From positions 164,021 to 228,020 of the forward strand of contig NZ_SOHK01000014.1 of assembly GCF_004404055.1 (NCBI RefSeq): 64,000 bases of DNA, in the 5' to 3' direction. The position numbers were made by a program, and so were the translations under genes. The notes beneath the pieces were generated by a model. That model did no database searches and was not told where the DNA came from. It saw only the letters and a program-made list of their open reading frames with translations. Of the stretch, positions 39,590 to 48,833 are shown one piece after another. The stretch is from Cryobacterium ruanii. GTDB lineage: Bacteria; Actinomycetota; Actinomycetes; Actinomycetales; Microbacteriaceae. The first letter of the stretch is position 1, and every line of letters begins with the position of its first letter.

Positions 39590-40705
39590 CTACAGCAGAA
39601 CCTCGGCCACCGGCCGGTACGGCAATCCGTGGGCGAGCGCCACGGGAGCACTGGTCAGCCGACCGGCGAAGGTATTGAGCCCCTGGGCAAGCGCGGCGTC
39701 CGCGCGCAGCGCGTTGACCCATCCGAGGGTAGCGAGGGCCCGCACATAGGGCAGCGTGGCGTTCGTCAGGGCATAGGTGGACGTGTGCGGCACGGCACCG
39801 GGCATGTTTGCGACGCAGTAGAACAAGGACTGGTGCACGGTGAACGTGGGATCAGCGTGCGTGGTCGGATGGCTGTCAGCGAAGCACCCTCCCTGGTCGA
39901 CGGCGATATCCACGAGCACGCTTCCCGCTTTCATCCGCGACACGAGTTCGTTGCTGACCAGTTTGGGTGCCTTGGCACCCGGAATCAGCACCGAGCCGAT
40001 CACCATGTCGGCCTCCGATACGGCCTTATCGATTTCGAAGCTGTTCGAGGCGATCGTCTTTACCCGGCCGAAGTGCAGCGCGTCGATCTCGCGCAGCCGG
40101 AACAGGTTGGTGTCGAGCACGGTCACCTCGGCGCCGAGGCCAAGCGACATCTGCATCGCGGCGGTGCCCGCGACACCACCGCCGAGCACGACGATCTTCG
40201 CCGGATGGGTACCGGGAACGCCGGGTACCAACAGGCCGGGGCCGCCGTTCGGCTTGAGCATGGCATTGGCTCCGACGATCGGCGCGAGGCGTCCGGCGAC
40301 CTCACTCATCGGCGCCAGCAGAGGCAGGGACCGCGACGGCAACTGCACGGTCTCATAGGCGATCGCTGTGACACCGCTATCGAGTAGTGCCCGGGTCAGC
40401 TCGGGTTCGGCCGCGAGGTGCAGGTAGGTGAACAGAACGAGGTCGGCGCGAAAATAGCCGTACTCGCTCGCTACGGGTTCCTTGACCTTGAGTAGCAGAT
40501 CGGCGGCTGCCCAGATGCTCGCGGCGTCCGGCAGAATCGTCGCACCGGCCGAGGCATACTGCTGATCACCGATTGAAGAACCGACGCCGGCGTCGGCCTG
40601 CACGAGAACCTCGTGACCGTGCAATACGAGGTCGTGCACCCCCGCCGGGGTGATCGCAACCCGAAACTCATTGTTTTTGACCTCGGTGGGGATGGCAATG
40701 CGCAT
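39590..40705 (-). CDS. ald: Alanine dehydrogenase
   Basis: Reversible NAD-dependent deamination of alanine to pyruvate and ammonia, 371 residues. It begins with the family motif IPTEVKNNEFRVAITPAGV; catalytic lysine and histidine regions lie in LLLKVKEPVASEY and FTYLHLAAEPELT; the nucleotide loop is VLGGGVAGTAAMQM. It converges with the EccC-like gene (2 nt apart) and diverges from potD across a 252-bp region carrying an inverted repeat. It could recycle alanine made by pyruvate-dependent omega-aminotransferases. Confidence 0.97.
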   Translation of the reverse strand: MRIAIPTEVKNNEFRVAITPAGVHDLVLHGHEVLVQADAGVGSSIGDQQYASAGATILPDAASIWAAADLLLKVKEPVASEYGYFRADLVLFTYLHLAAEPELTRALLDSGVTAIAYETVQLPSRSLPLLAPMSEVAGRLAPIVGANAMLKPNGGPGLLVPGVPGTHPAKIVVLGGGVAGTAAMQMSLGLGAEVTVLDTNLFRLREIDALHFGRVKTIASNSFEIDKAVSEADMVIGSVLIPGAKAPKLVSNELVSRMKAGSVLVDIAVDQGGCFADSHPTTHADPTFTVHQSLFYCVANMPGAVPHTSTYALTNATLPYVRALATLGWVNALRADAALAQGLNTFAGRLTSAPVALAHGLPYRPVAEVLL

Positions 40706-40732
40706 GGTGCCCCTCTCTCGAAGAGTGCTCCT

Positions 40733-40780
40733 GTACCTAGGTGGTCAGCGCAGCTGCCCGCCACCACCCTAGTCTTGTAC
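40733..40780. promoter_or_regulatory. Imperfect inverted repeat between ald and potD
   Basis: GTACCTAGGTGGT (40733-40745) and ACCACCCTAG...GTAC (40763-40780) face each other around a 17-nt centre, with one extra base and a few unpaired bases. It covers the region 28-75 nt upstream of the ald ATG, where promoter and operator are expected. The rest of the ald-potD gap is AT-richer and holds no recognisable gene. Confidence 0.4.
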
Positions 40781-40957
40781 GAACCGACGATTTCGAAGGC
40801 GAGTGTGGCGAGTTTGTGCTGATTTCGTGACAAATCGATTGCAAGATCAATGTTTTGAGCTCTTTCGGGTGTTTCCACCACCGATATGTGCAATTATCGA
40901 CCAACTCGCAACGCCGCGAGTCTAGACCCTGCGCGTGCCCAGAATGCTAGGAGAACC

Positions 40958-42175
40958 ATGAAGAAGTCCAAGCCGCTGCCCGCCGATCCCATGATTCGCC
41001 AACTCATCCGTCAGGCGCAAAACGCCCAGATGGGTCGCCGCTCTCTCCTGGCCGGTGCCGGTGCCGGTGCCACGGCCCTCGCGCTCGCCGCCTGCTCCTC
41101 CGGCGCCGCGGTCAAACCCACCGCTGCCACTGACACCTCAGCCGCGGATAAGACCATTCGGTGGGACAACTGGGCCCTCTACGTGGACGTTGACGATGCC
41201 GGTAATTATCCCACCCTCGACGCGTTCAAGGCGCAGACCGGCCTCTCGGTCAAGTACACCGAAGCCGTCGACGACAACAACTCCTACTACGGCAAGGTGA
41301 AAGACCAGCTCGCCCTCGGCGACGACATCGGTGCCGATGCCGTGTGCCTGACCGACTGGATGGTCAGTCGCATGATCCGGTTTGGTTATACCCAGGAGCT
41401 CGACCACGCCAACATTCCCAACCTCGCCAACCTCCTGCCGTCGCTGCAGGACGTCGACTTCGACCCGGGTCGTGCCATGAGCGTGCCGTGGCAGGGCGGG
41501 TTCGCCGGGCTAGCCTGGAACAAGGAAAAGTATCCGCAGGGCCTGGCCTCTGTCGAAGACCTCTGGGCGCCGGAACTGAAGGGTCGCGTCGGTGTGCTCT
41601 CGGAAATGCGCGACACGATGGGCCTGATCATGCTCGACCAGGGTGTCGACATCTCGGGAACCTGGGGCGCAGAGGAATTCACCGCCGCCATCGACGAATT
41701 CAAGAAACAGGTCTCCGACGGCCAGATCCGCAATATCAAGGGCAACTCCTACAAGGAAGACCTCGCCAACGAAGACACCCTCGCCGCCATCGTCTGGTCC
41801 GGCGACATCGTGCAGCTGAACGCCGAAAACGGCGACAAGTGGGGGTTCGTCGTTCCCGAAAAGGGCGGCACGCTGTGGAACGATAACTTCGTGGTGCCGA
41901 TCGGATCGCCCGGCAAGAAAAACGTCGAAAAACTCATCAACTACTACTACGACCCGGCCGTTGCTGCGGAGGTCGCCGCGTACGTCAACTACATCACCCC
42001 GGTCGTCGGTGCCAAGGAAGCGATGATGGCTATCGACCCGACCCTGGCCGAAGATTCGCTGATCTTCCCCGACGACGCCACCCTCGCCAACGCCTACGTC
42101 TTTCGTGGCCTTGACGGCAGCGAAGAACAGACCTTCAACGCACAGTTCCAGGCGATCCTGCTGGGTGCAGCCTGA
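40958..42175 (+). CDS. potD: Polyamine-type extracellular solute-binding lipoprotein
   Basis: Substrate-binding component of a spermidine/putrescine ABC importer, 405 residues. A basic N-terminus with twin arginine (MGRRSLLAGAG) leads to a lipobox LAAC, so it is probably exported (perhaps by Tat) and lipid-anchored. The mature part resembles PotD/PotF (IRWDNWALYVDVDD, KVKDQLALGDDIGADAVCLT as separate conserved parts, NYYYDPAVAAEVAAYVNYI). AGGAGAA precedes ATG 40958, and an upstream in-frame ATG (40886) is not used. Polyamine specificity is inferred from the gene set. Confidence 0.92.
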   Translation: MKKSKPLPADPMIRQLIRQAQNAQMGRRSLLAGAGAGATALALAACSSGAAVKPTAATDTSAADKTIRWDNWALYVDVDDAGNYPTLDAFKAQTGLSVKYTEAVDDNNSYYGKVKDQLALGDDIGADAVCLTDWMVSRMIRFGYTQELDHANIPNLANLLPSLQDVDFDPGRAMSVPWQGGFAGLAWNKEKYPQGLASVEDLWAPELKGRVGVLSEMRDTMGLIMLDQGVDISGTWGAEEFTAAIDEFKKQVSDGQIRNIKGNSYKEDLANEDTLAAIVWSGDIVQLNAENGDKWGFVVPEKGGTLWNDNFVVPIGSPGKKNVEKLINYYYDPAVAAEVAAYVNYITPVVGAKEAMMAIDPTLAEDSLIFPDDATLANAYVFRGLDGSEEQTFNAQFQAILLGAA

Positions 42176-43374
42176 TGGCCGTCGGTGCGTTCGCTGATCG
42201 TGGGGCCGACCTGGAACTGGTCGGCATCGAGAAACGGTTCCCCGGGTTCACCGCCATCGAAAATCTCAACCTCACCATTCCAGCCGGGTCGTTCTTCGCC
42301 CTGCTCGGCCCCTCGGGCTGCGGCAAGACGACGACACTGCGCCTCGTCGCCGGACTGGAAGAACCCACGAGCGGCCACATCCTGATTGGGGGAACGGACG
42401 TCACGAATCAGAAATCCTTTCAGCGCCCGGTCAATACCGTGTTCCAGAGCTACGCTCTGTTTCCGCACATGACCGTGTTGGAGAACGTCGCATTTGGGCT
42501 ACGCCGACGCAAGATCGGCGACCCGGTAGCCAAAGCACACCAGGCGCTGCACCTTGTGGAGCTCGATCACCTCGCCCACCGCAAACCACAACAGCTCTCC
42601 GGCGGCCAGCAGCAGCGGGTGGCACTGGCCCGCGCCATCGTCAACCGGCCCGCGCTGCTGCTGCTCGACGAGCCGCTCGGTGCACTGGACCTGAAGCTGC
42701 GGCGTCAAATGCAGCTCGAGCTGAAAACCATTCAGGAAGAGGTCGGCCTCACCTTTCTGCACGTGACCCACGACCAGGAGGAGGCCATGACCATGGCCGA
42801 CACCATCGCCGTCATGAACAAGGGCCGTATCGAGCAGATGGGCGAACCGCAGCAGCTCTACGAACTGCCCAAGACAGCTTTCGTCGCTAACTTTCTCGGC
42901 CAGTCCAACCTGTTCACCGGCCCGGTCGTCTCCACCACGAGTACCGCCATCGCGGTTGACGTGTCGGGGCAGAAGGTCGTAGTGCCTTTGGAGCGCGCAC
43001 ACCGGGTGTCGGGCGAGGTCACGATCGGGGTGCGACCCGAAAAGCTCACCCTGCACGCCGTCGCGCCGACCCATGATGCCGGCCGCAACGTGATGGGCCC
43101 TGGCTCGGTCATCGACGTGTCGTTCAGCGGGGTCAGCACCCAGTACCTCGTAGCCGTGCCCGGAGTCGGCACCCTGGTCGTATTCGCCCAGAACATGGCC
43201 TTCGGCCCGGCTGCGCACGTCGGTGCAGAGGTCTGGCTCAGCTGGAATGTCGACCACGGCTTCGGGCTCGACGACGATCCGGCGGACGCCCCGCGGTTCG
43301 AGGCAGACCTGGACACCAAGACCATCGCACAGCAGCGACGGTCGTCGCTCCTGACGGAGCTTGAGGAGGCCTAG
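42175..43374 (+). CDS. potA: Polyamine ABC transporter ATPase
   Basis: Energises the importer, 399 residues. Walker A GPSGCGKTTTLRLVAG, signature LSGGQQQRVALARA, Walker B LLLLDEPLGALD and the H-loop LHVTHDQEEAMTMAD are canonical. The C-terminal 120 residues form the TOBE/OB regulatory domain typical of PotA/CysA. Its ATG overlaps the potD stop by one base, and potB starts 2 nt after its stop. Confidence 0.95.
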   Translation: MAVGAFADRGADLELVGIEKRFPGFTAIENLNLTIPAGSFFALLGPSGCGKTTTLRLVAGLEEPTSGHILIGGTDVTNQKSFQRPVNTVFQSYALFPHMTVLENVAFGLRRRKIGDPVAKAHQALHLVELDHLAHRKPQQLSGGQQQRVALARAIVNRPALLLLDEPLGALDLKLRRQMQLELKTIQEEVGLTFLHVTHDQEEAMTMADTIAVMNKGRIEQMGEPQQLYELPKTAFVANFLGQSNLFTGPVVSTTSTAIAVDVSGQKVVVPLERAHRVSGEVTIGVRPEKLTLHAVAPTHDAGRNVMGPGSVIDVSFSGVSTQYLVAVPGVGTLVVFAQNMAFGPAAHVGAEVWLSWNVDHGFGLDDDPADAPRFEADLDTKTIAQQRRSSLLTELEEA

Positions 43375-43376
43375 CG

Positions 43377-44297
43377 ATGGCCTTCGCCGCGTTTTCTTCG
43401 ACGACGCCGTCCTCCACGACCGACCCGATCGTTCGACGTCGCAGTCCGGTGGCGCTGTTCCTGCTGTTGCCGGGCATCCTCTATCTGGTGCTGTTTTTTC
43501 TCACTCCGCTCGTGTCGCTGCTGCTGACGTCGTTCCAGGCGCCGCGGGAGTTCGGCGACATCGGCCAGTTCGACTACGCTTTTCGCTGGCAGAACTATGT
43601 CGAAGTCGTCACGACCTACTGGCCGCACATTGTGCGATCGTTCAGCTATGCGCTCACCGCGACGTTTTTCGCGTTGCTGATCAGCTACCCGCTGGCCTAT
43701 TTCATCGGGGTCAAGGCTCGCAAATGGCCGCTCCTGCAGAGCCTCATGCTCGTGCTCGTGATCGCGCCGTTCTTCATCAGCTTTCTGCTGCGCACCCTGG
43801 CCTGGAAGCAGCTGTTCTCGGACGAATCCTTCGTCGTGCAGTCGCTGAAAGCACTGTCGCTGCTCGGGCCGGAAGCCCACGTGACCGGCACCGCCTTTTC
43901 GGTCATCTTCGGCCTGACCTACAACTTCATCCCGTTCATGACCCTGCCGCTGTACACGACGCTGGAACGGCTCGACGTGCGCTACCTCGAGGCCGGCAGC
44001 GATCTCTACGCGAGCCCGTTCCACGTGTTCCGCAAGGTCACCATTCCGCTGTCCATGCCCGGCATCGTGGCGGGAACCCTGCTCACCTTCATTCCCGCCG
44101 CCGGCGACTACATCAACGCCAGTCGGGACTTCCTCGGTGGAACCGGCACTCAGATGATGGGCAACGTCATCGAGGCCAACTTCTTGGTGCTGCAAAACTT
44201 TCCCGCCGCCGCGGCACTGTCGATCATCCTGATGACCGTGATTCTCGTGATCGTCAGTATCTACGTCAAACGATCCGGAACGGAGGAACTGCTGTGA
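43377..44297 (+). CDS. potB: Polyamine ABC transporter permease, PotB type
   Basis: Six-span permease of 306 residues with the binding-protein-dependent transport motif (EAA loop) around YLEAGSDLYASPFHVFRKV. The N-terminal 25 residues are a Ser/Thr-rich cytosolic tail. It overlaps potC by 4 nt (GTGA). Confidence 0.94.
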   Translation: MAFAAFSSTTPSSTTDPIVRRRSPVALFLLLPGILYLVLFFLTPLVSLLLTSFQAPREFGDIGQFDYAFRWQNYVEVVTTYWPHIVRSFSYALTATFFALLISYPLAYFIGVKARKWPLLQSLMLVLVIAPFFISFLLRTLAWKQLFSDESFVVQSLKALSLLGPEAHVTGTAFSVIFGLTYNFIPFMTLPLYTTLERLDVRYLEAGSDLYASPFHVFRKVTIPLSMPGIVAGTLLTFIPAAGDYINASRDFLGGTGTQMMGNVIEANFLVLQNFPAAAALSIILMTVILVIVSIYVKRSGTEELL

Positions 44298-45100
44298 GAC
44301 TCTCACTCGGCAAATGGTTGCTGCCCGTCTACAGCGGCCTGGCACTGCTGTTCCTCATGATCCCCATCGGTTATACCTTTCTCTACTCGTTCAACGACTC
44401 CCAGAAATCGAATATCACCTGGCAGGGCTTCACCCTCGATAAGTGGTTCAACGTCTGCAACGTGCAAAACGGGGCAGTCTGCCAGGCCTTCGGCAACAGC
44501 CTGTTCATCGGAGCCGTCGCCACAGTTCTGGCGACTACCCTCGGCACCATGATCGCCATAGCGATCGTTCGTTACCGGTTCAAGTTTCGGTCGCAGACCA
44601 GCCTGCTCCTGTTCTTGCCGATGGCCACCCCGGAGGTAGTGCTCGGCGCCGGGTTGGCGGCCCAGTTCTTGTCGGTGGGGGTGCCGAAGGACATGCTGAC
44701 GATCATCCTCGCGCACACCATGTTCTGCATCAGCTTCGTCGTGGTCACGGTCAAGGCGCGCGTCGCGAGTCTCGATCCGGCGCTGGAAGAGGCCGGTCGA
44801 GACCTGTACGGTTCGGCCGCGCAAGTCTTCGCACGCATCACGTTCCCGCTGCTGCTGCCCGGCATTCTGGCGGCTGCCCTATTGTCGTTCGCGTTGTCCT
44901 TCGACGATTTCATCATCACGAACTTCAACTCCGGTGCGGTGTCGACGTTCCCGAAGTACATTTATATCTCGGCGGCGCGCGGTATCCCGGCGGAAGCCAA
45001 TGTGCTCGCTTCTGCGGTGTTCATTATCGCGATCATCGTGGTTGTGACGGTGCAGGTGTCCGGCGCAGCCAAGGCCAGACGGCTGGCAAAGCTGAGTTGA
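44294..45100 (+). CDS. potC: Polyamine ABC transporter permease, PotC type
   Basis: Second permease, 268 residues, six spans. The EAA loop is LEEAGRDLYGSAAQVFARI; the PotC-like LSFDDFIITNF motif is present near the end. GTG 44294 overlaps the potB stop and gives the family's N-terminus (LGKWLLPVYSGLALLF). A much longer reading in this frame exists upstream but only covers potB in another frame. Last gene of potDABC. Confidence 0.94.
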   Translation: MRLSLGKWLLPVYSGLALLFLMIPIGYTFLYSFNDSQKSNITWQGFTLDKWFNVCNVQNGAVCQAFGNSLFIGAVATVLATTLGTMIAIAIVRYRFKFRSQTSLLLFLPMATPEVVLGAGLAAQFLSVGVPKDMLTIILAHTMFCISFVVVTVKARVASLDPALEEAGRDLYGSAAQVFARITFPLLLPGILAAALLSFALSFDDFIITNFNSGAVSTFPKYIYISAARGIPAEANVLASAVFIIAIIVVVTVQVSGAAKARRLAKLS

Positions 45101-45205
45101 CCGATTCGGTCCCACCTGAAACTTGGACCCGCTGGTCAACCTGGCGGCCGGCCGGCGGCCACCAGTTGTGGCCTTAGCGCGGCCCGGTACCTGCGTGGAG
45201 CAGGT

Positions 45206-45222
45206 GTCGCCGTGACGGCGAC
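45206..45222. terminator. Hairpin between convergent potC and asparaginase
   Basis: GTCGCCG-TGA-CGGCGAC, a perfect 7-bp stem with a 3-nt loop, lies in the 175-bp gap between the two convergent genes. The rest of that gap shows no gene. Confidence 0.55.
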
Positions 45223-45275
45223 CCACACGCAGAGCGCTGAGCACGGATGCCGTGTCGCGCCCGTGGCCGAACCGA

Positions 45276-46268
45276 CTAGACGTAGCTCGCGCGAATCTCT
45301 CCGACCGGCTGGCCGCCGCCGGTGACGGTGAGGCCGAGCTCGGGCAGCAACTCTGCGACATCCGTTCGCGAGATGGCGCCCGCGTCGGCGAGCAGGCCCA
45401 GTGCGACCACCGCTGCGGCGCGCAGGTTGCCGTCGAGAATCTTCAGCGCCACGGTCGTGCCGTTCTCGGCGGCGGCGACCATGATGCCCTCCGCTCCACC
45501 CTTCACGAACAGGCCGAGCCGGTCGATCACGATGCTGTCGGAATGGCCGGCGCCGGCCACGACCCAGCCGTTGCCGCGTACCGCTTCGGCAAGAAAGCCG
45601 GCCTCGCGGTAGATCGCGAACGGTGAGTTGGACTTGCTTGTGGCGATGCGCGCGATTCCACGGGCCAGCCCGGTGAGGGAGATCGCGTGCACCGGTGCGC
45701 CGCAGCCATCGATGCCCGAAGCCGTCGGTCGTTCGCCGGTGAAGCGCTCGAGCACGTCCAGAATGCGCTTTTGCAGCGGATGCTCCGGCGCCAGGTAGCC
45801 CTCGATCGGCCAGCCGTTCTGCTGGCACGCGACGAGCATCGCCGCGTGCTTGCCCGAGCACTCCATGTAGACCGGAGCCTTGCCAGCGCCGAGGCGTACG
45901 AGGGTGTCGCGGGCAGCGGAGTCGATCGGCCAGGCCGCCGGGCAGGCGAGTGCCGTTTCGGGCACTCCGGCCCGGCTGAGTAGCCCGCGAACGAGATCGA
46001 TGTGGGCTGCGGTGCCGCTGTGACTCGCGGTGGCGATGGCGGCATCCGCTCCCCGCAGGTCGACGCCGCTCGCCATGACGGCGACGGCCTGGAACGGTTT
46101 CATAGCCGAGCGCGGGAAGACCGGGCTGATCACGTCGCCGAGCGTGCGCAACACCTCACCATTGGTGCCGAGCACGATCGCCGAACCGGCGTGGCGGGAC
46201 TCGACGAAGCCGCTGCGCTCGACGACGGCGAGCTCGACGGAGTCGTCGACCGTGAAGGTTTCCGTCAC
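45276..46268 (-). CDS. Asparaginase II family protein
   Basis: A 330-residue member of the asparaginase II family (type found in Rhizobium etli and many actinobacteria), unrelated in fold to E. coli AnsA/AnsB. Recognisable motifs are VERSGFVESRHAGSAIV, RSAMKPFQAV, SGKHAAML (with the preceding MEC) and GIDGCGAP. It probably releases ammonia from asparagine, though many members are untested. GTG start 4 nt after gabT on the minus strand, hence one operon. Confidence 0.9.
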   Translation of the reverse strand: MTETFTVDDSVELAVVERSGFVESRHAGSAIVLGTNGEVLRTLGDVISPVFPRSAMKPFQAVAVMASGVDLRGADAAIATASHSGTAAHIDLVRGLLSRAGVPETALACPAAWPIDSAARDTLVRLGAGKAPVYMECSGKHAAMLVACQQNGWPIEGYLAPEHPLQKRILDVLERFTGERPTASGIDGCGAPVHAISLTGLARGIARIATSKSNSPFAIYREAGFLAEAVRGNGWVVAGAGHSDSIVIDRLGLFVKGGAEGIMVAAAENGTTVALKILDGNLRAAAVVALGLLADAGAISRTDVAELLPELGLTVTGGGQPVGEIRASYV

Positions 46269-46272
46269 GGCG

Positions 46273-47676
46273 TCAGTGCGTCTGCGCGGTGAGGGCGGCA
46301 GCGTGGGCGGCCATGGCGTCGTCGATCACCGAGAGAGCGTCGGCGATCAGCGCATCGGACAGCGCGAGGCTCGGCAGGAAACGCAGCACATTGCCGTAGG
46401 TGCCGGCTGTGAGCAGCAGCACGCCGTGCTGGCCTGCGTAGGTCGAGATGGCGCTCACTGCGGCAGCGTTGGGGGTCTTTGTGGTGTCACCGGTTCCCGG
46501 CTGCACGAGCTCGATCGCCATCATGGCACCGTGCCCGCGAATCTCGCCGATAATGTCGTATTTGTTCTTCAGCGTGGTCAGGCCCGCGGTGAGGGACTTC
46601 TCGATGCGTCGGGCCTCGCCGAGCAGGTTATTGGCCTCGATGGCGTCGAAAACGGCGATCGCGGCGGCGCAGGAGACAGGGTTGCCACCGAAGGTGCCGC
46701 CAAGGCCGCCGGGCTGGGAGGCATCCATGATTTCGGCCCGGCCCGTGACGGCGGCGAGCGGGAAACCGCCCGCGATGCCCTTGGCAGTGAGCACGAGGTC
46801 GGGGATCCAGCCGAAGTGCTCGCTCGCGAAGTACTTGCCAGAACGGGCCATGCCGCTCTGAATCTCGTCGGCGATCATGACGACACCGTTGATGGTGCAC
46901 CAGTCCTGCAGGGCCGGGAGGTAGCCATCCGCTGGCACCATGAATCCGCCCTCGCCCTGGATGGGTTCGACTACGAGACAGGCCAGGTCGCTCGCCCCGA
47001 TCACCTTGTCGAGGTAGGCGACGGTACGCGCGGCCGCTTCGGCACCGGTCAGACCGTCGTGATAGGGATAGGAGCTCGGCGCGTGGTAGACATCGCTCGC
47101 CAGCGGACCGTAGCCGGTGGCGTATGGCATGGCCTTGTAGTTCATGGCCATGGTCAGCACGGTGCGACCGTGGTAGGCGTGGTCGAGCACGGCGACAGCG
47201 CGACGGCCGGTGAACTTGCGGGCGATCTTCACGCCGTTCTCGACGGCTTCGGCGCCGGAGTTGATGAGCACGCTCTTTTTCGGGAAATCTCCGGGGGTAT
47301 GCTCGGCGAGCAGCTCGGCGACGCGCACGTACTCTTCGTACGGGGTGACGGTGAACAGGGTGTGGATGAAGTCCTGGGACTGGTCGACGGCGGCCGCGAC
47401 GACGCTGCTCTCGGTGTGGCCGATCGTTGTAACGCCGATGCCGGCGCCAAGGTCGATGAACTGGTTGCCGTCGACATCGACGACGATCGCGCCGTTGGCC
47501 TTCTTGATGTAGACGGGCAGCATGGAGCTGACACCATCGGAGACGACCGCTCGGCGCCGTTCATGCAACGCCACCGAGATCGGACCGGGAATTGCGGTGA
47601 GGATCTTTCGTTCTTGTGTCACCACGTAAGGGGCGGCAGCGGCAGCGGTGGCGGAGTTTGTGAGGGTGTCAGTCAT
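46273..47676 (-). CDS. gabT: 4-aminobutyrate--2-oxoglutarate aminotransferase (copy 1)
   Basis: PLP enzyme converting GABA to succinate semialdehyde, 467 residues. INSGAEAVENGVKIAR, YHGRTVLTMAMNYK, MIADEIQSGMARSG and the PLP lysine in LTAKGIAGGFPLAAV identify GabT rather than ornithine aminotransferase. GGAGG lies upstream of the ATG. It is followed 4 nt later by the asparaginase. It is clearly paralogous to the gene at 50169-51515, but with a longer N-terminus. Confidence 0.95.
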   Translation of the reverse strand: MTDTLTNSATAAAAAPYVVTQERKILTAIPGPISVALHERRRAVVSDGVSSMLPVYIKKANGAIVVDVDGNQFIDLGAGIGVTTIGHTESSVVAAAVDQSQDFIHTLFTVTPYEEYVRVAELLAEHTPGDFPKKSVLINSGAEAVENGVKIARKFTGRRAVAVLDHAYHGRTVLTMAMNYKAMPYATGYGPLASDVYHAPSSYPYHDGLTGAEAAARTVAYLDKVIGASDLACLVVEPIQGEGGFMVPADGYLPALQDWCTINGVVMIADEIQSGMARSGKYFASEHFGWIPDLVLTAKGIAGGFPLAAVTGRAEIMDASQPGGLGGTFGGNPVSCAAAIAVFDAIEANNLLGEARRIEKSLTAGLTTLKNKYDIIGEIRGHGAMMAIELVQPGTGDTTKTPNAAAVSAISTYAGQHGVLLLTAGTYGNVLRFLPSLALSDALIADALSVIDDAMAAHAAALTAQTH

Positions 47677-47765
47677 GATGCCTCCACTTTACCGATCCCA
47701 TTCCCCACGACGCTGGTTGTGCTGTCAGAATTGATGAACCAGACAGCGAATCTCGAGGGGGAGCC

Positions 47766-48248
47766 ATGATCGGCGAGCACAATTACGCGGTACGGGTGGA
47801 CTGGACGGGCAATCAGGGCACCGGTACGAGCAGCTATCGTGCCTACGGCCGGCAGCACACGATCACTCCGCTCGGTAAGGGCGCCGAGGTCAAGGCTGTC
47901 ATCAAGGGTTCGAGCGACCCGACCTTTCACGGCAATGCCGAACGGTGGAATCCGGAAGAGTTGCTGCTCGCCGCGCTCAGCCAGTGCCACATGCTGTCCT
48001 ACCTGCATGTTGCGGTGCAAAACGGTGTGACCGTCGTGGCCTATACCGATTCCGCAATCGGCACGTTGCGGCAGCTCCCGGCCGGCGGAGGTAGTTTCGC
48101 ATCTGCTACCCTGCGTCCGCGTGTCACGATCACCGACCCGACCCAGGTTGAATTTGCGCAGTCACTGCACGTCGAAGCAGCTCGCGAATGCTTCATCGCA
48201 GCGTCGATAAACTTTCCGGTCGGGCACGAGCCGGTCACCACCGTCTAA
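47766..48248 (+). CDS. OsmC/Ohr family protein
   Basis: Thiol-dependent peroxidase family, 160 residues. The two redox cysteines are present (C74 in LSQCHMLSYLH and C142 in ARECFIAAS), as is the WNPEELLLAAL motif. The organisation is the YhfA/OsmC-like type rather than classic Ohr. GAGGGGGA precedes the ATG. Divergent from gabT. Confidence 0.92.
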   Translation: MIGEHNYAVRVDWTGNQGTGTSSYRAYGRQHTITPLGKGAEVKAVIKGSSDPTFHGNAERWNPEELLLAALSQCHMLSYLHVAVQNGVTVVAYTDSAIGTLRQLPAGGGSFASATLRPRVTITDPTQVEFAQSLHVEAARECFIAASINFPVGHEPVTTV

Positions 48249-48473
48249 AAGATCGAAGCCGGTCCGAGCCGTGATTGAAGGCGAAGCGCACCGTCGGCTG
48301 TGAATTTGAGGCCATTTCAGCGTGGAAATTGCCGCCAGCTCACCACTCGGTGGCCGAAACTCATGGTTCCGCGAGTGCTTCCAAGATTGGGCATGGCGCG
48401 GTAGTGCGGTTTGCATAGTAGTGTGGGATGCGTTGAGGGCGTGCGCGAGCGCCGACCGATCAAAGGGGGTGCC

Positions 48474-48833
48474 ATGGATACCACCCAGTTACTCAAGGGG
48501 GTGCTCGATATGGCCGTATTGGCCGTGATCGCCGAAGACGACGGCTACGGCTACGACATTGTCCGCCGGTTGCGCGCCGCCGGGCTCGATGAGGTTGGGG
48601 ACGCCTCGGTTTACGGCACGCTGCGGCGGCTGTACAGCGCGGGAGCATTGTCGAGCTACGTCGTGCCCTCGGACGGCGGACCGCACCGCAAATACTACGG
48701 AATGAACCCGCACGGCCGAGCCATGCTCGACGAACAGCGCGCGAACTGGACCCACTTCGCCGGCACGCTCACCCGGTTGCTCGAGAAGCCGCAGCCCTCC
48801 GTCCACCTACCTACGATCGGCGACAACTCATGA
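48474..48833 (+). CDS. PadR family transcriptional regulator
   Basis: A 119-residue winged-helix repressor (LLKGVLDMAVLAVIAEDDGY, GYDIVRRLRAAGL, GTLRRLYSAGALSSY). ATG 48474 follows AAAGGGGG. It overlaps the next gene by 4 nt; PadR genes paired with HAAS-domain membrane proteins are common in Gram-positives, where the regulator controls the pair. The 225 bp upstream hold no gene. Confidence 0.93.
   Translation: MDTTQLLKGVLDMAVLAVIAEDDGYGYDIVRRLRAAGLDEVGDASVYGTLRRLYSAGALSSYVVPSDGGPHRKYYGMNPHGRAMLDEQRANWTHFAGTLTRLLEKPQPSVHLPTIGDNS

Noticed and set aside
43361..44293. Upstream in-frame extension of potC to 579 codons
   Set aside because: The extra part is potB read in the wrong frame; the GTG at 44294 gives the correct PotC N-terminus.
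46030..47769. A 579-codon plus-strand frame opposite gabT copy 1
   Set aside because: Shadow of gabT; gabT itself shows all catalytic motifs.
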